DNA of 64,000 nt from assembly GCA_021397835.1 (NCBI GenBank), contig JAJFZO010000165.1, positions 186,001-250,000 of the forward strand. Reading direction: 5' to 3'. The position numbers were made by a program, and so were the translations under genes. This document shows positions 10,639 to 23,262 of this stretch, in pieces. Under the pieces are notes generated by a model, which saw nothing but the letters and a program-made list of their open reading frames with translations, had not been told where the DNA came from and did no database searches. The stretch comes from Moringa oleifera (Eukaryota; Streptophyta; Magnoliopsida; Brassicales; Moringaceae). Positions within the stretch are counted from its first letter, which is position 1; every line of letters starts with the position of its first letter.

Positions 10639-13080
10639 CAGGATGCGATTGTCAGAATTATCAAATACAATCTCCACAAATGCAGATAAAACTTGGTGCC
10701 CTGCACCTTCCTGTTCAATTTACAAAATAATATGATTAAATAAATGATATTAAAAGAACCAACAAATATTAATGGTTATGTTATGAACATACATGAAGCA
10801 GTGCATGCCTATCCTCACTCCACAAGTTTAGGAAGAGGTAACTTAAAAACAAAACGAATTGCTGCAGTTAAACGCAAACAAGCAAGTTAAATATCAAATT
10901 AATTTCAAATACAGTTATCATGTAACAAAAAACCAAAGCAACATAGATCAAATGCAAATTCACTTACCATGGAAAAAGTTAGTCTTTCCGGATCCATTTG
11001 CACCAACTGCAGCGATCAATGTTTCAATAAATATAAGATTCTATGGAAAAGAATCTCACAATACCTCATTCAATGATAAAGCAGAATCCAAACAATTTAG
11101 AAAAGAAACAAAGTCTCCATGTTTCAGTTGTTCTATCCACTTCTTTTGATGCTTAGTATCCATTTATGTTCTTCCATTTAGTGAGAGTACGTATTTTCTG
11201 ATGTATATTCATGATAAATTAAAGATATTCCCTACAATGGAACCAAAGAGAAAAAAGAAAAAAGCAGATGTCGCATCTAAATATTCCACCTACATCAATT
11301 GTTAACCATGGTCACATGATTTCAACATTTGATGTAACACATCACTCATTGTCACCAACTTTGCCAAATTTCAATTGATTTGGTGTTTCGCTGACTCAAA
11401 TTGTACCGTTCAATTCAGAAGAGTTAACAAAACAGCTATTGATGAATTTAGCATGTAAAGAAAATATCTGATTGGTCTCCTGAGCAAAACAAAAACAACA
11501 TACTCTGACAGTCACAGGCACTTCAAAACAAGAATGAGCAAGTAAAAAGAATAAATGTTTAATAATGCTTCATCTCTTATAATATTAAACAAGGAAAATC
11601 ATCAAATAGGATGACAAGGAGAAACACCAGTAACAACACAATAAATTTTGAACTGAATGGGTCAGTGGCAATTTGTTCTGTGTAGCTCTTGAAACCTTCA
11701 ATTACAACCTAAAACAAAACCCAAATATCGAAGAAATACTAAGCATAAACCATATACTGCAAACGAACCTCCAGAAGTTCCAAGACTCTGCCACAGAACA
11801 AGAATTACCTATTTTATATGCATGCCGGAATTACCAGATTATAACACGTCTGTCAAAGTATCAACAAAAATAACAATGAGAGGCGATTGCGAAATATAAA
11901 ATATATCCATGTACATATAACCTAAAATTTGTTTTTGAGAAAGCAAAGAAAAAGAAAAAAGAGGTTGCCACCGTCAGAAAGAACAACTAAATGGATGTGC
12001 CAAAGGTTTTATAGGCCAGAATATTGATAGACAAATCAAGTCAGGGAAAAGTAACCATGGAACTATTATATTATCAATACAAGATCAATCTCCTCATGAT
12101 GGAGAAAAGAAAACATTGAAGTACTCACTCCTATAATATTAACCTATACTTTGAGTATCACAACAAACTTTTTACTGATGTCAAACATTATGGAATTAGA
12201 ATTCTTAAAGTACATCTCATGTTTTGTATTATGGGCTAAAAAGGACCAGAATAATAATGCAGAAAAAAAACATCTTCAAATGAAGAGAGTACCTCCAAAA
12301 CGATGAAGAACAGGACCTGAACTATGACTGTTTTATCAGTGTCAAAGAAATAATCATGGTCTTTTATAACAAATTCCAAGGAATTACAGAACTCTAGCAA
12401 CAAATGATTTCTAAAACATTTGACAAGCCGTTCTTAAGCAGATCATATTACCACAGAAAAATCACTTCTCGTGCTATTCAAAAGTCAAGCTATTGAAATT
12501 TTCGCATTGGAAGCATGAAAAAGTGCTTCCAGAACACTTTTGTCCGAAATTAAGACCAAACAGCGATAAACCACCAGTGCAACTTAGGGTTTCGAGCTTA
12601 GAGAAAGATTGAACTCCTTAGTAACAAACCCTATGTGTACATGATGCTGCAAATGAAGCAAAAGGGATGACGAACTACTTAAAAGTTGAAGCCATAGTTT
12701 TCACCAGAAGTTGAAACAAAGCTATAACATACAGCAGCTAATTAAATAAAAAGGATAATCAAAGCATCGACTTACTAAATTATTCGTTAATTGAGCTCAT
12801 GTCCAGAAACAAGAAAACCCGAGAGGGAGAGAGATAAAAAGTGTTTGACTTAGTGGAAAATCGGAGAACCAAGTCCGCGAGTTGGGATTTGGTCGCGTCA
12901 TCTTTCTGTGTTCGAGTAATGTACACACGGCGGATGATAGCAGCCCAGTCACGATAAAAACACTGAGCGAAAATAAGGGCAGGCAATTGGAAAATTGGGT
13001 AGTTTGCTGAGATGCGCCGTTCCAGCACGAACAGAGGTGGTGGTGCTGTTTGCATTATGCCCGGGCCAGCCAAATTTGCA
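10639..13080 (-). pseudogene. SMC3: SMC3 cohesin subunit, 5' part, pseudogene copy A
   Basis: SMC3 is the cohesin ATPase that holds sister chromatids together. Exons read on the minus strand. Exon 1, 11,809-11,823, encodes MHIK and then TAG. Exon 2, about 11,641-11,708, has VVIEGFKSYTEQIATDPFSS. Exon 3, 10,968-11,006, carries the Walker A motif GANGSGKTNFFH. Exon 4, 10,793-10,861, has an extra T and then NLWSEDRHALLH. Exon 5, 10,639-10,710, has EGAGHQVLSAFVEIVFDNSD. Most junctions keep AG and GT. The copy stops after exon 5 at the spacer boundary (9,893), so hinge, coiled coils and Walker B are absent. The stop at codon 5 replaces the CAG still present in copy B. Confidence 0.85.
12776..13073 (-). 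other. Possible 5' leader exon of SMC3 copy A, with 97-codon ORF
   Basis: An open frame of 97 codons starts MAGPGIMQTAPPPLFVLERR and ends three bases before a good splice donor (GTAAGTCG, at 12,775). It lies about 1 kb upstream of the SMC3 start codon on the same strand. It could be the 5' untranslated exon of SMC3 with an upstream ORF. It does not resemble SMC3, and its product family is unknown. Confidence 0.4.
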
Positions 13081-13099
13081 TCACATGTGGCTACAATTG

Positions 13100-14633
13100 C
13101 AGAAACGACACAGTTTGGATTCTCTTAAAAGGTTTTAACACAAAACTGGAAGATTAATGGAGTAAAATAAGATAATACAACAAATTTTATATTCAAAAAA
13201 ATAAATTAAATTTTAAATTATTAATTTAGATCAAATTAAAATTTAATCAAAACAATTTTAAAATTCAAAAATATTTTTATTGTTAAAATATTTTAAAATA
13301 ATTTAAATAAATTTTACATTTCAAAAAAATTAAATTATTTTTAATTCATAAGTTATTGTTTATGACCTTTAACATTTTTTATATTACAAATTTTTTAAAA
13401 ATATTTTTAATTTTTAAAAATTAATTTTTGTAATTGCAATTTAAATATTTTTTATACATTTTAAAATTTTTAATTAAAATTTATTATATAAATTTTTTAA
13501 TATAAAATTTTAAATTTTAAATTTTTTAATAAAATTTAATTTAATTTAAATTGATTAATTTTTTTATCCTTGATTAAACAGTAAATTTTATTGAATAATT
13601 GTAAAATAAATATTATAATTTTACAATTTCTACCCTATAATAAATAATATTTTATAAACATGATTGATAAAAACTAAAGTAATGGCTGGTCCAAACAGAG
13701 ATACATAACTTGTTGCTTTCATCTTAGGGGTCAAAGTACTCTGTACCATCAAAAGTCAATAGAAATATTATCAAATTGAAATCGCATCTATATCTATAAT
13801 CTAATTCATTATGAATTTTAAATATGATATAAAAGCATATAAAAATCGAAAATGTTTGAAATTTTTTTAAAACATTCACATCAGCATTAATGTGAAGTTG
13901 ATGTATTTTATTTAATTATCTTATATATTAAAAATTCTATTATTAAATATTATTAAATTTAATTTTAAAATAGTAATTTAAAGTTAATAATAATTTATAA
14001 TTTAAATTTAACAACAATCATAATGTTAAAATTTTGATAATTTTATATAAATGAATTTAAATATAGGGATAAGTGTAATATTAAAATTTTGTAATATATA
14101 AATAAACTTCTTCACTTTTCATAATATCAAAAACCTATTGAAGTTAAAAAATTCAATTTTGTTTATTATATTTACTTTTTATTTTATCATTTTTGTTAAT
14201 TTATTGGGTTTTTAATTTAAACTTTAATATTTAATTTACAACAATCTTACCTTGAATCTTACTTGTTTAAATATTCAATTAATTATTTATTAACGTAATT
14301 AAATTTTAAAATAAATTAACAAACATTAATGAAAATAGGATACAAAATATCATATAATTCTACTAATTAAACAAAAAAAATTAAAACTTAATAACAAATT
14401 CTTGAAATACAAATTTAAAAATCCAATATAATCAAATTCAAATTGAAAGTTCAATATAATCAAATTTTAAAAAATAAATATATTAATACAATTACATAAA
14501 ACTAGCTCAAGTAGCATATACCCAAAGGTCTAAATCCAAACCTAATTGAGGCCTTAAATTTTAAATTTAAACACATTTCAATTCAATTAAAAACTATATG
14601 AATCCATCTTATCAGAATTTGGTCGGATTAAGT
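13100..14633. repeat. AT-rich tail of unit 1
   Basis: Extremely AT-rich. It is nearly identical to 30,640-31,757 plus 32,063-32,370. I see no gene and no clear transposon ends. Confidence 0.6.
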
Positions 14634-16905
14634 ACCCACATAAATTCACTTATTGTCATCTCCACCAAGAAAATTAATTTTTAGTAACTTATAACTTATT
14701 TTAGATCTTATACGAACGAAAATGCCTTTTTCACATAAAAACTTTATGAAACTTATTTCATTCTTTTTAAATATATGAATGGAAAATACCCCTGGAATTA
14801 GTTTTTCTCGGTCACTCAAGGAAAAAACCACAACATTACGCCTCAAAATAAAACTATACGGAGCCCTTCCAAATGACCTATAATGGAGTTTACTACACTC
14901 TTTCTTGGCTTTCCTCTTTTCTCTTTCCTTTTGTCTTCCCTGAGTGGAGTTAGCGAATCATAGAGTTAAAAGCGATCTTGCCTTCCCTTTAAGGTGAGAA
15001 ACAGTTCCTTTTGATTCAATTGCAAGAGAATAACCTCTTTTTAAAGTTTTATACGAACACTAAGCCAAACAGTCTATTTATATTTTTTTCTAAAAAATGA
15101 AAAAAAAAATAGACTATCCTAATAAAGATATGGCAAAAGCATCACTCTATCTATTAGGTGCCCCTCTTCCTATTGTATTGAGGGTAAGAGCTTTTTCTAT
15201 CATAGATTTGTCTTTCTCCCTTGGGAGGGGGCTAACTCGAGTCAACTAACTGTAATATGCTAGAACTAGTCTTTCCATTTTTGGTTCTATTGTCTTTCGC
15301 ATCAGTAATTCTTAAAAAGAGACTCTTCCTACTTCCATTAGCCAAGCTTTAATCTCTTAGAGCGGATGTGGCCATTGTAAATCATCCAAATGTGGACTCC
15401 TTTCTCTATGAGGCTATTGGTTAATAAAGCTTTAAGGTTCTATGGCTAGGAGGTAGATCTTGTGCGAGCTATGAATTCAAAGATGCGTATCCAACTTATC
15501 TCTATTGTCCGATTAGTCTCAAGGGATCGGCTTAGGACTCAATCCATTTTTGAAGCCTTTTGAAAGCTACTAGAAAGGAAGAATCCCATCCTATTAGTAA
15601 AGGACTTGCTTTAAAAAGAGGGTAACAGGGATGCATCCTTAGATGGATGGGTGGAACTCACCGAGATCAATCATCAAGCTAGCTACCCATGGTCAAAGAG
15701 GGAGTTAACGGGAAGAAAACCATATCATTGCTGGTCCATGAGCTAAATTCTTTAAAAAGAAAGACCAAGGGAATGCAATGAAAGGGCCACTGCTACAACT
15801 GAAGGTGACGACTAGCTATCTCGGATAGGATAGAGAGGCTTGATCAGTAACCATAGATTGAAAGGTCTTTCTTCACTGTCTGAAAGAGCCATTGAGTCAC
15901 ATTGCCTACTACAGCCAGGAGAGAGGGTTTTGGTTTACTTTTCCTAAATAGAGATTAAGCGAGCGATTAGGGCTAACTCAAATAGAGAACTCAGAGTCCT
16001 CTTGTTTTTGAGAGGTGGCCCTTTAGGGCCTTTTTTTACCGATTAGGGCAGCACAATCGATAGAAAATGGATTAGAAGCACAATGGTTGAGAGCTCCTAG
16101 TTAGATTGTTATCTGCTACATAAATGGATAGAAAGGCATCCTAAGCATGGTTGATAAAAAAGTTGCATCTTGCTCAGGATAAGAGGGCTCTTTATGCTAA
16201 GAAATGCAGTTAAATGTGAGATTTATCCCTTTTTAAGGGTTGGCCTGATCAAAGTAATCAGGGATGTAGTAGCCTAAGCACCTACTAGGAGTAGCCTCAT
16301 CTTCGCTCAGTGATGGAATCCTTGAATCCAATGCATTCTACGTCTCCACAGTGGGTTTGAATTATCTATTCTCTTCTGGCTAGATGGGTTTCCAAGATCT
16401 TCGTTCAAAGGTTAGATAAGATGGTTTGGGTTTAGGTTCATAGATTGTAAGAGATGGCTCATTATCTTTATTCTTATACTTAAAAAGGTCAGGTCGAGGG
16501 ACAAAAATCTCTTCATCGATAGCAACAGTTAGGCTCATTCCATTCAATCAATCAAGAGCAGAGGGATCCATAAAATAGGAGTAGGAGAGAGAGGAGGTGA
16601 TGTTTCCTCCTGCCTCAGTGTCGAAGGCTTAGCGTACTATTTACAAGGGAGGTAGTTGCCTAATCGAATGGGCTGACGCAGGACCTATTCTTATTACCTT
16701 GCTCCCTTGACCATGTTTTCATGCTTTTTATGTAATGCCAGCTTGTTTAATAGTGTAATGACATGAGCTTTACTTCCTTGTTTTGTGTGTGCTGTGTTTT
16801 CTTGGTTTCTAAGGTATCGACTTGTCGGGCTGACTCGTTGAGTCGTAAAGATGGGCGAGTGAATTTGGGTAGTTTGGATAGTTAAAGGAATTTCTTTTAC
16901 TTTTT

Positions 16906-17988
16906 TAGTTCCTCAAGGCCTTACGAGATGAATTTGAGCCATTACACCACTTTCTACTGTTGTAGATGCAATCTGTCTTTGCTGTTAATCTACAGTTTTA
17001 GTTTTCTTTTATGCATTCGACTACTAGATCCAATCGAAGGATTACTAAAGATGAGTACTACAACCATCAAATAAGACATTGGAAGGAAAATTGTCCTAAA
17101 AAACTTATGAATGAGCAAAAAAAGTTAAATGATATGAGTCATGGATCCTCTCAATAAACACGTGCACCTCTGAGAATCCACTACAGCATTGTCCACCCTA
17201 TCTTGTTCATTAGACATTGATCAACCTGCTACTTCTAGAAATGTCACCCCCGAGATGGTTCAGTCTATGATTACACAACAATTCTAGTAGTGACTTGGTT
17301 CTTCTGTTGGATCTCTACCTACAAGTGCCATTGCCATGTTTGCTTTTCATACAAGTATGTTTTGTTCTTCACCATCAGTCCTCCTCTTCCTAGATTTTTT
17401 ATTCCTGTAGCATTTCATCACATGACATCTGATTTTTTTTAATTAATTGCTCTTGTCTATTCCTTTTCCATTCATACTACAGATGGACCCCCTATAACAG
17501 TTAATCAAATTAGATCCATTACTATTGGCTTCGATCCCTAATGTTTTTCGTGCTCCTTGTCCATCACTCAAAAACTTTATTTTACTTAGATTAAAGATTT
17601 AGGATGTATATGTTATTTTTTTCCTCCTCTGGCTGCATTGTGCAGGATCAGCATTCAAGGAAGTCAATTGGGACAAGGCGGAGAGAGGAGGGGCTTTACG
17701 TGCTAGAGTATCTAGATATTCCTCCTTAACTTTTTAGACCTCATTCCTCTACTTTGTATGCATTTTATTTAAAGAAGCAATCTTTATTATTGTATTTATG
17801 GCATTCTAGATTAGGGCATGTTTTCTAGTTCTCGTTTGAAGTACATGTTATCTACTAGTTTGCTGGGTAGTGTTCCATATTCTGAAGTATCTGATTACAA
17901 AGGCTGTAAGCTAGCTAAGTTTTCTGCACTTTCGTTAAAAAAAATAATTATTCTTCTTCATTTGATCTTATCCATTCTGATGTGTGGG
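16906..17988 (+). mobile_element. Ty1/copia retrotransposon fragment, copy B
   Basis: Counterpart of the fragment at 2,322-3,401. It preserves some motifs better: DEYYNHQIRHWKENCPKK near 17,050-17,105, and after the WHSRLGH region a run with PYSEVSDYKGCKLAKFSALS at 17,874-17,940, ending in the integrase-start phrase HSDVWG. It stops at the same junction base as copy A, where the phrase GTCAAGCCTCGTT begins. The truncation therefore predates the duplication. Confidence 0.7.
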
Positions 17989-18469
17989 GTCAAGCCTCGT
18001 TGCCAAACCAAAACATAAGAAGTTTCCAAACTTGAAATACATCCGGGCACTTCGCTAGACAGTAAAATGGTGACAAACGCACTCGAGTTCATGAACCCGC
18101 ATGTTGATCAGGGGGATGTTTAAAGGTGATGTCTGTGAGGCTGGAGACTTAGTCTCTAAACTTTGACAACTTTTTGAAAAGCATGAACAGATGTCTGGTA
18201 TCACTTCCGACAACTTCGAATCTTTTAATCTTGGATGCATTAATGATCCTAAGCTAATCTCCATAGGGAAAGCTCCATCCACATAGGAAAGCAAGCATTC
18301 ACCAGTTTCCTCAAGGACATGGTTCATTGTTTCGCCTTTGGTACAAAGACATGCTGGGATTAGACTCAAATCTGGTCGAACACGAGCTTCCCATAAGACC
18401 TGGTGCTCAGCCCGTCAAGGCAAGGCTGATATCTTTCGTAACAGCCAAATAAATTTGATTCATTAGGTT

Positions 18470-18770
18470 CTTCAATTTGTTCAAAAAAGAAACGAAAGAC
18501 AAGAAAACATCTTTGAGTATGATTAAAAAGAACAAGCTAAAATAAACCAAGATTAGATTTTGGGTCATTTCCTAATGGACATGATCTGCCATAATCTTTT
18601 CGATCCTTTTATTTATGTGCCAAAATAAAGAGAGATTGGTAGGAAAGTAGAAGAGACTTTTTTGTATATAATAATCAAAGGGAGTGGGAAAGCTACAATA
18701 ATTCTGTGAAAAGCCTGATTCTCTTCGTCTTCAAGCTTTCATTTTTTAATAAACTCTTTTGTTTTTTCAT
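18470..18770 (-). pseudogene. sdh4: sdh4 mitochondrial pseudogene, copy B
   Basis: Second copy of the complex II anchor gene. It starts [20 protein letters not shown], overlapping the cox3 stop. A one-base deletion in the following phenylalanine run shifts the frame. The downstream segment reads IMADHVH, a stop, then EMTQNLILVYF. It therefore has one stop there but no frameshift where copy A has one. A and B thus carry different disabling changes acquired after they separated. Confidence 0.82.
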
Positions 18771-19512
18771 ATGCCTCTCCATCAATAGATAAAAAAAAAA
18801 ATTGAAATAATCGAACCACATCTATAAAATACCAATACCATGCAGTTGCTTCAAAGTCAACGTGATGCTCCTTTGTAAGATGACTAAGATATTGTCGAAT
18901 ACCACATATGATCAAGAAAAGAGTACCATAATCACATGAAAACCATGAAAACTAATTGCTTGATAATATTTCATTTCTTAAAAGCCAGTAAATACTAGTG
19001 CCAGTAAAAACGATAGTTATTGAAGCATAAACTGCTCATTTTTCTTTCCTTGCGAGAATAACATGATGAGCCTTAGTTACGGCAGCTTCAGATGAAAGGA
19101 GAATACAGGTATTAAGAAAAGGGATTTCCTAAGGATCTAAAACCTAAATCCTTTTTGGGGGCCAGGTACCTTTGATCTCTACCATAGGTGCCAAAGAAGA
19201 ATAGGAAGAAGCCTAAAAAAAAAGCAAAAAGAACATAACCTCCAATACGATGAACGGAATAAAACCATATCAAAGTCCTAATTGTACAACTTTGGCATGA
19301 TGTCTTTCCAACATGGATTCATGTAGAACATCACGCCACCGTAGGGACATGGTATATAGGATAAATATAAGGCCTAAACTGAGAAGTGTTACATATCATT
19401 GAAATGGGTGCATATACATTACACCTCCTACGGTGGTCGCCAAAGCTTCGAATGAACCCAAAATAGGACTTGAATCTACCAAATGATAAGAATGCCTTTA
19501 AGATTCAATCAT
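18767..19512 (-). pseudogene. cox3: cox3 mitochondrial pseudogene, copy B
   Basis: Starts MIES then a stop, followed by [20 protein letters not shown] and [12 protein letters not shown], then a second stop. [12 protein letters not shown] and [10 protein letters not shown] are also legible. It shares the 48-nt in-frame loss before FHGFHV with copy A. Four or more stops are present. One of the two editing-site codons still shown as proline in copy A reads leucine here (ILLSSEAA) and the other reads cysteine, which is consistent with random nuclear mutation. Confidence 0.88.
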
Positions 19513-19905
19513 AAACCACTTTTTCAATGGCCTAAAATCAAAGGTGCAGGTTGATCTCACTAGTTGAGGCTTCATTCATTTATTCAACTTGACACATGGG
19601 AAGGACTTACTCTCGTAGTGGCTTGATTTAGTTACTGTGCTCCGCACAGGTAATAGCAAAAGAGTTAAGAATGAACAATCTTATAAACAAAAAGAGTAAT
19701 TGAGTTCGACTCAAGCAAGTAAGTGAAAGGCCTAACAAGAGAGTAACTTCGACTCGCGATTGATCAGCAAGTGAAGAATCGATCTTTTTTACGCCAGTAT
19801 TATTGCGGGGTGATTTAAAAAAGAGTATATCTTTCTTATAATGTCCTCTATTCCATTATTCTAGTCGAGAAAGAATCTTTTTCGAATGACCAAGTCATAA
19901 TGAGA

Positions 19906-20384
19906 TTAAAAAATGATGCTTCCTTAGCCTTGTAGAACATGGATTAACATTATGTCATTTCTACAAGTGATCCCTCATCCAGGATTAGAAAAAGTGCTAT
20001 ATGAGGACTTCGAGATCAAAAATAATATGTTTATTTCCATTTCTTGTGAATCACTTATTTTTTCAAAACAAGAAATTAAAGTGATTTTACTCCTTTTTCC
20101 CAATAAGTCGACAGCTTTACACCATTGGGATACTTCAGATAAATTAGAGTACATATAGGATATACAGGTGCCAAAATCTCTTCTCAAAATATCTTCAAAA
20201 CCATTAGAGTTATTGTTTCAGATCTTGTTCCTTGATGTGAAAGCAATTGGTTTTGTAGTTTTAAAATTCTGCCGATCCCAAGTACTCAATCTCCATCATT
20301 GCATATAGGAATATAGAAAGTAAAGAAGAAAAGGCATGACCAGAAGAATTGTGAAAAATAAGTGAATTTATTCAGTTGAGCCAT
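19906..20384 (-). pseudogene. atp8: atp8 (orfB) mitochondrial pseudogene, copy B
   Basis: Better preserved than copy A. It starts [20 protein letters not shown] and continues to YIPICNDGD, then has TGA in place of a glycine codon. The same frame resumes as VLGIGRILKLQNQLLSHQGT. After an indel it reads [20 protein letters not shown] and then [15 protein letters not shown]. The end shows MLIHVLQG, a stop, and GSIIF before TAA at 19,906, near the normal length of 159 codons. Confidence 0.9.
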
Positions 20385-21168
20385 TATTGTTTGACTGAGA
20401 AAAATGGTTCCTATAAAAAGCTTAATGAAGTTTAGCCTGTACGAGTAGTGAAGAATTTTAGTGAGTTGTGGTTGGTTGTTGACCAATGGAAAGGCATGAG
20501 AAAAAGAAAAAAAAAAAGGTGGAGAAGGTATGGAAAGGCCCAATTTTATTAATGAGGGACCTTTTCTAAAAAAAAAAAGTATATAATGATCAGTTAACCT
20601 AACCCTCTTTCTGCATTTCAAGAGCTTAACTCGTTATACAAAATTATCAGTTTAGTTCGTCACAAGGCATGCAAATGAGGAGGGCTAGCCTATATGGAAG
20701 AAAGACGTCAAACTGCAAGCACTCGAGAACAGCAAGAGAAAGGTCAGTCACTGAACATCAACCTCATCTTAATTAAAAAAAAGATATGCAACTGAACCCT
20801 TGGAGTAAGACCAATCTTCTTGGATTAGAACACTACTCAATAGAGTAGCTCCTAAGTAATACTTTTGTGGAGTAGTTTTTATGCCTTTTCTTGTGCTGTA
20901 AGAAGGGTTATTGCATTACCCTACAGAGACTCGAATTAGTCAGTGTATGATTGCTGCTTATATATATATTTGTGTTTGTGTGTGCTTCTCATCATGTGAA
21001 GCACTTCTACCTACTAGGAAGCTTGGTGTCCCTTCTTTATCTATATCTGAGACCTTTCCTGAGCCAAGGGAGCATTTTTTCTACTGCCCAAATTAGGAGC
21101 TAGGAAGAAGTTCTTCCTCTAAAAAGATGGTGAGAATCTGTTCTTGGTGGTAAGGCATGGTTAAGCTT

Positions 21169-21585
21169 TTAGTAGGCATAGAGTAAAAGAAATTGATCGA
21201 TCGAGATAACATTTCCACCAGATGCCTTCATCCCACCTAGTAACAGTAACATAAGCGGATGTGAAAGCCTATTTACTGTCGCCAATGACCTAAGAGAGGG
21301 AATTCCCCATTTTTGGAACCATTGAACGTCGCCATCAACTCCCATCTGAAGGGGCACCAGTTCTCCATTCATTTCTTCTTCTCCTGCCCTTCGCTGGATA
21401 GAAGCTATCATGCCCTCATGATCATCAAAGCTTAGAAGTAGGCAAGGGAAAATCCGTATCTCAAAATGAATTTCTTTTTTTTTTATCCTTCCCTCAACTT
21501 TAAATCCATTTGCCATCCTCGTATACTCTGCTTTTGGAGAGCCAGAACGAGGGATAGGATATGAGGCCACCTCTCCTAGTCTCAA
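21169..21585 (-). other. Unassigned 138-codon ORF in mitochondrial copy B
   Basis: The longest open frame in the mitochondrial-derived part. It includes VEGRIKKKEIHFEIRIFPC and GVDGDVQWFQKWG. I do not recognise a family. Copies A (about 6,810-7,230) and C (about 32,590-33,010) hold the same DNA, but poly-T length changes shift their frames. It may be a chance frame in mitochondrial intergenic sequence or a remnant of a plant-specific mitochondrial ORF. Confidence 0.25.
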
Positions 21586-22214
21586 CTGGGATTCCCATCG
21601 TTCAGTGAAGGCTCCAAGCCATCGCCATATTCATCCTCACCCGCTACCATTGACCCCTATGCTGCATTCGATCCACCTTCCCATCATCAGAGGCGGATAT
21701 GTGCCCAGGTATCTGACGCCTTTCGTCAGACCTATAAGGGAAATCAGTCATAGGTAGGCCCTATAGCCATTTCCATTCATTAAAAACTCTCAATTAAGAG
21801 TCCAAGGCAGGCTAACCACTCGCATCTTATCTTTTTTCGTCCTTTCTGGTGGCACTAATAGAAAGAAAATACAAGCCAATGAACCTTGACTCTCTACTCT
21901 CTCCCAACAAATCAAGAAATCTAGTGCGATCAGTAAATGCATAACTTGGATTGGAATGTCGGGATTGAGAGACAAATATTCGCCAGGTTTGATATTAGAT
22001 TGTTGCTAATTCACTTCTTTCTGCATTGGATCGAATCAATTAGATGGGTCACTAAGAAGGGATTAGCTTATTCACAACTCAGATGTTGCCATGGAGCCTT
22101 CATTCAACTAGACTAGGAGAGTCGCCCTTAAGTCGTGAGGATAAGCTTGACACAAATTAGGCGAGAGAGCCCTTATGACAACAACTCTGGTGGTCCATGC
22201 AGAAAAGCCCTTAT

Positions 22215-23262
22215 GACAATAATTAGTATTGACAATGTAAGAATTGGAAACCTAAATCCAAAAAATTTATGGTGATTTAAATAAACTCAAAACATAAAAC
22301 TATTATGCATTAAATATCATTTTAAATAACATGAACTTACTTCACTTTATTAAAATATTTAAAGTACACTTTTTACTAACCAAAAATAAATTTTTTATAA
22401 CTCATAAAAAATTAAAAAGAGAGATCTAATAAACATAGAGAGGTAAAAATAAAAAAAAAAATGACAACAAAGAAAGAAAAATGTTTATCTTTGTAATAAT
22501 GAATGAAGATAATAGTAAAATATTTTTTTTTTGTCAAATGAAAGATGCAGTAATTAATGAAAACCTAAAAAAAAATTGAATTTGCATGTATTATTTTTTC
22601 GATATAAAGGAGTATGACAATTTTAAAATTAAATATTATTTTACTGAAAACACAAAAATTTGAAAAGAAAACGCAAGAACATATTAAAAATAAAAAATAA
22701 ATCTAATAAATTAAATTAAATTTTTTAATTTTATCGAACTCTTAATATTGAAAAAAGTTAACGGGTTCATCTACATATAGTATAAATATTTTAAGATTAT
22801 AATTATTACTAAATTTAAATTTGAATTATAAATTATTATTAGTTTAAAATTTTGCGATTTTGAGATTAAATTTATTATCAAATTTAAGCTTGAAAATATT
22901 TTGATAGAGATTATCAAGCCAATATAAATATAAATTTATGTTGGTGTGAAAATATTTAAAATATGTCAATATCCAATTAATATAAATATAAAATATTTTG
23001 ATTTATATTAATTTGTATGTAAAGATTATCCGATCTAATACATAAACACATGTACACATAAATACATATACACACATAACCGGAAACATTTGAGAAATTC
23101 TTAAGGCATTCACATCAATCTAGCACTTATGTGGATTTAAGTTTTATTTATATATATACTTTATTTTAAAAAAATAAATTTAATCTTAAAATTGATACTG
23201 TTTGAGTTTAAAAAATTAAATTTAATCTTAAAATTATCAATTTTATTGTAATTAATAGATGT
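22215..23262. repeat. AT-rich spacer, unit 2 (truncated)
   Basis: Matches 8,150 to about 9,190 of unit 1 and then breaks off after a repeated phrase, TTAAATTTAATCTTAAAATT. It lacks the dehydrogenase fragment. No gene is visible. Confidence 0.65.

Larger units (their letters stand above)
1..14633. repeat. Segmental duplication unit 1
   Basis: Position 1 aligns with 14,634, and the two stretches stay collinear through the mitochondrial part and into the AT-rich spacer. The SMC3 part (9,894-14,633) then aligns with 27,427-32,370 of unit 2. Layout: mitochondrial DNA 1-8,150, AT-rich spacer with a dehydrogenase fragment 8,150-9,893, SMC3 pseudogene 9,894-13,100, AT-rich tail 13,100-14,633. The real left edge lies outside the window. 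Confidence 0.85.
14634..22215. other. Nuclear mitochondrial insertion, copy B
   Basis: Collinear with copy A and clearly diverged from it by many scattered substitutions and small indels. It lacks the 249-bp tandem duplication of copy A. It also lacks about 280 bp near 22,095, matching A 7,755-8,035. The gene content is the same set of minus-strand atp8, cox3 and sdh4 pseudogenes. Confidence 0.8.

Noticed and set aside
10859..11149. Plus-strand 96-codon ORF
   Set aside because: It lies opposite the SMC3 Walker A exon. The real coding signal is on the minus strand.
11673..11873. Plus-strand 66-codon ORF, also at 29,201-29,401
   Set aside because: It is antisense to SMC3 exons 1 and 2. Its apparent conservation follows from the recent duplication.
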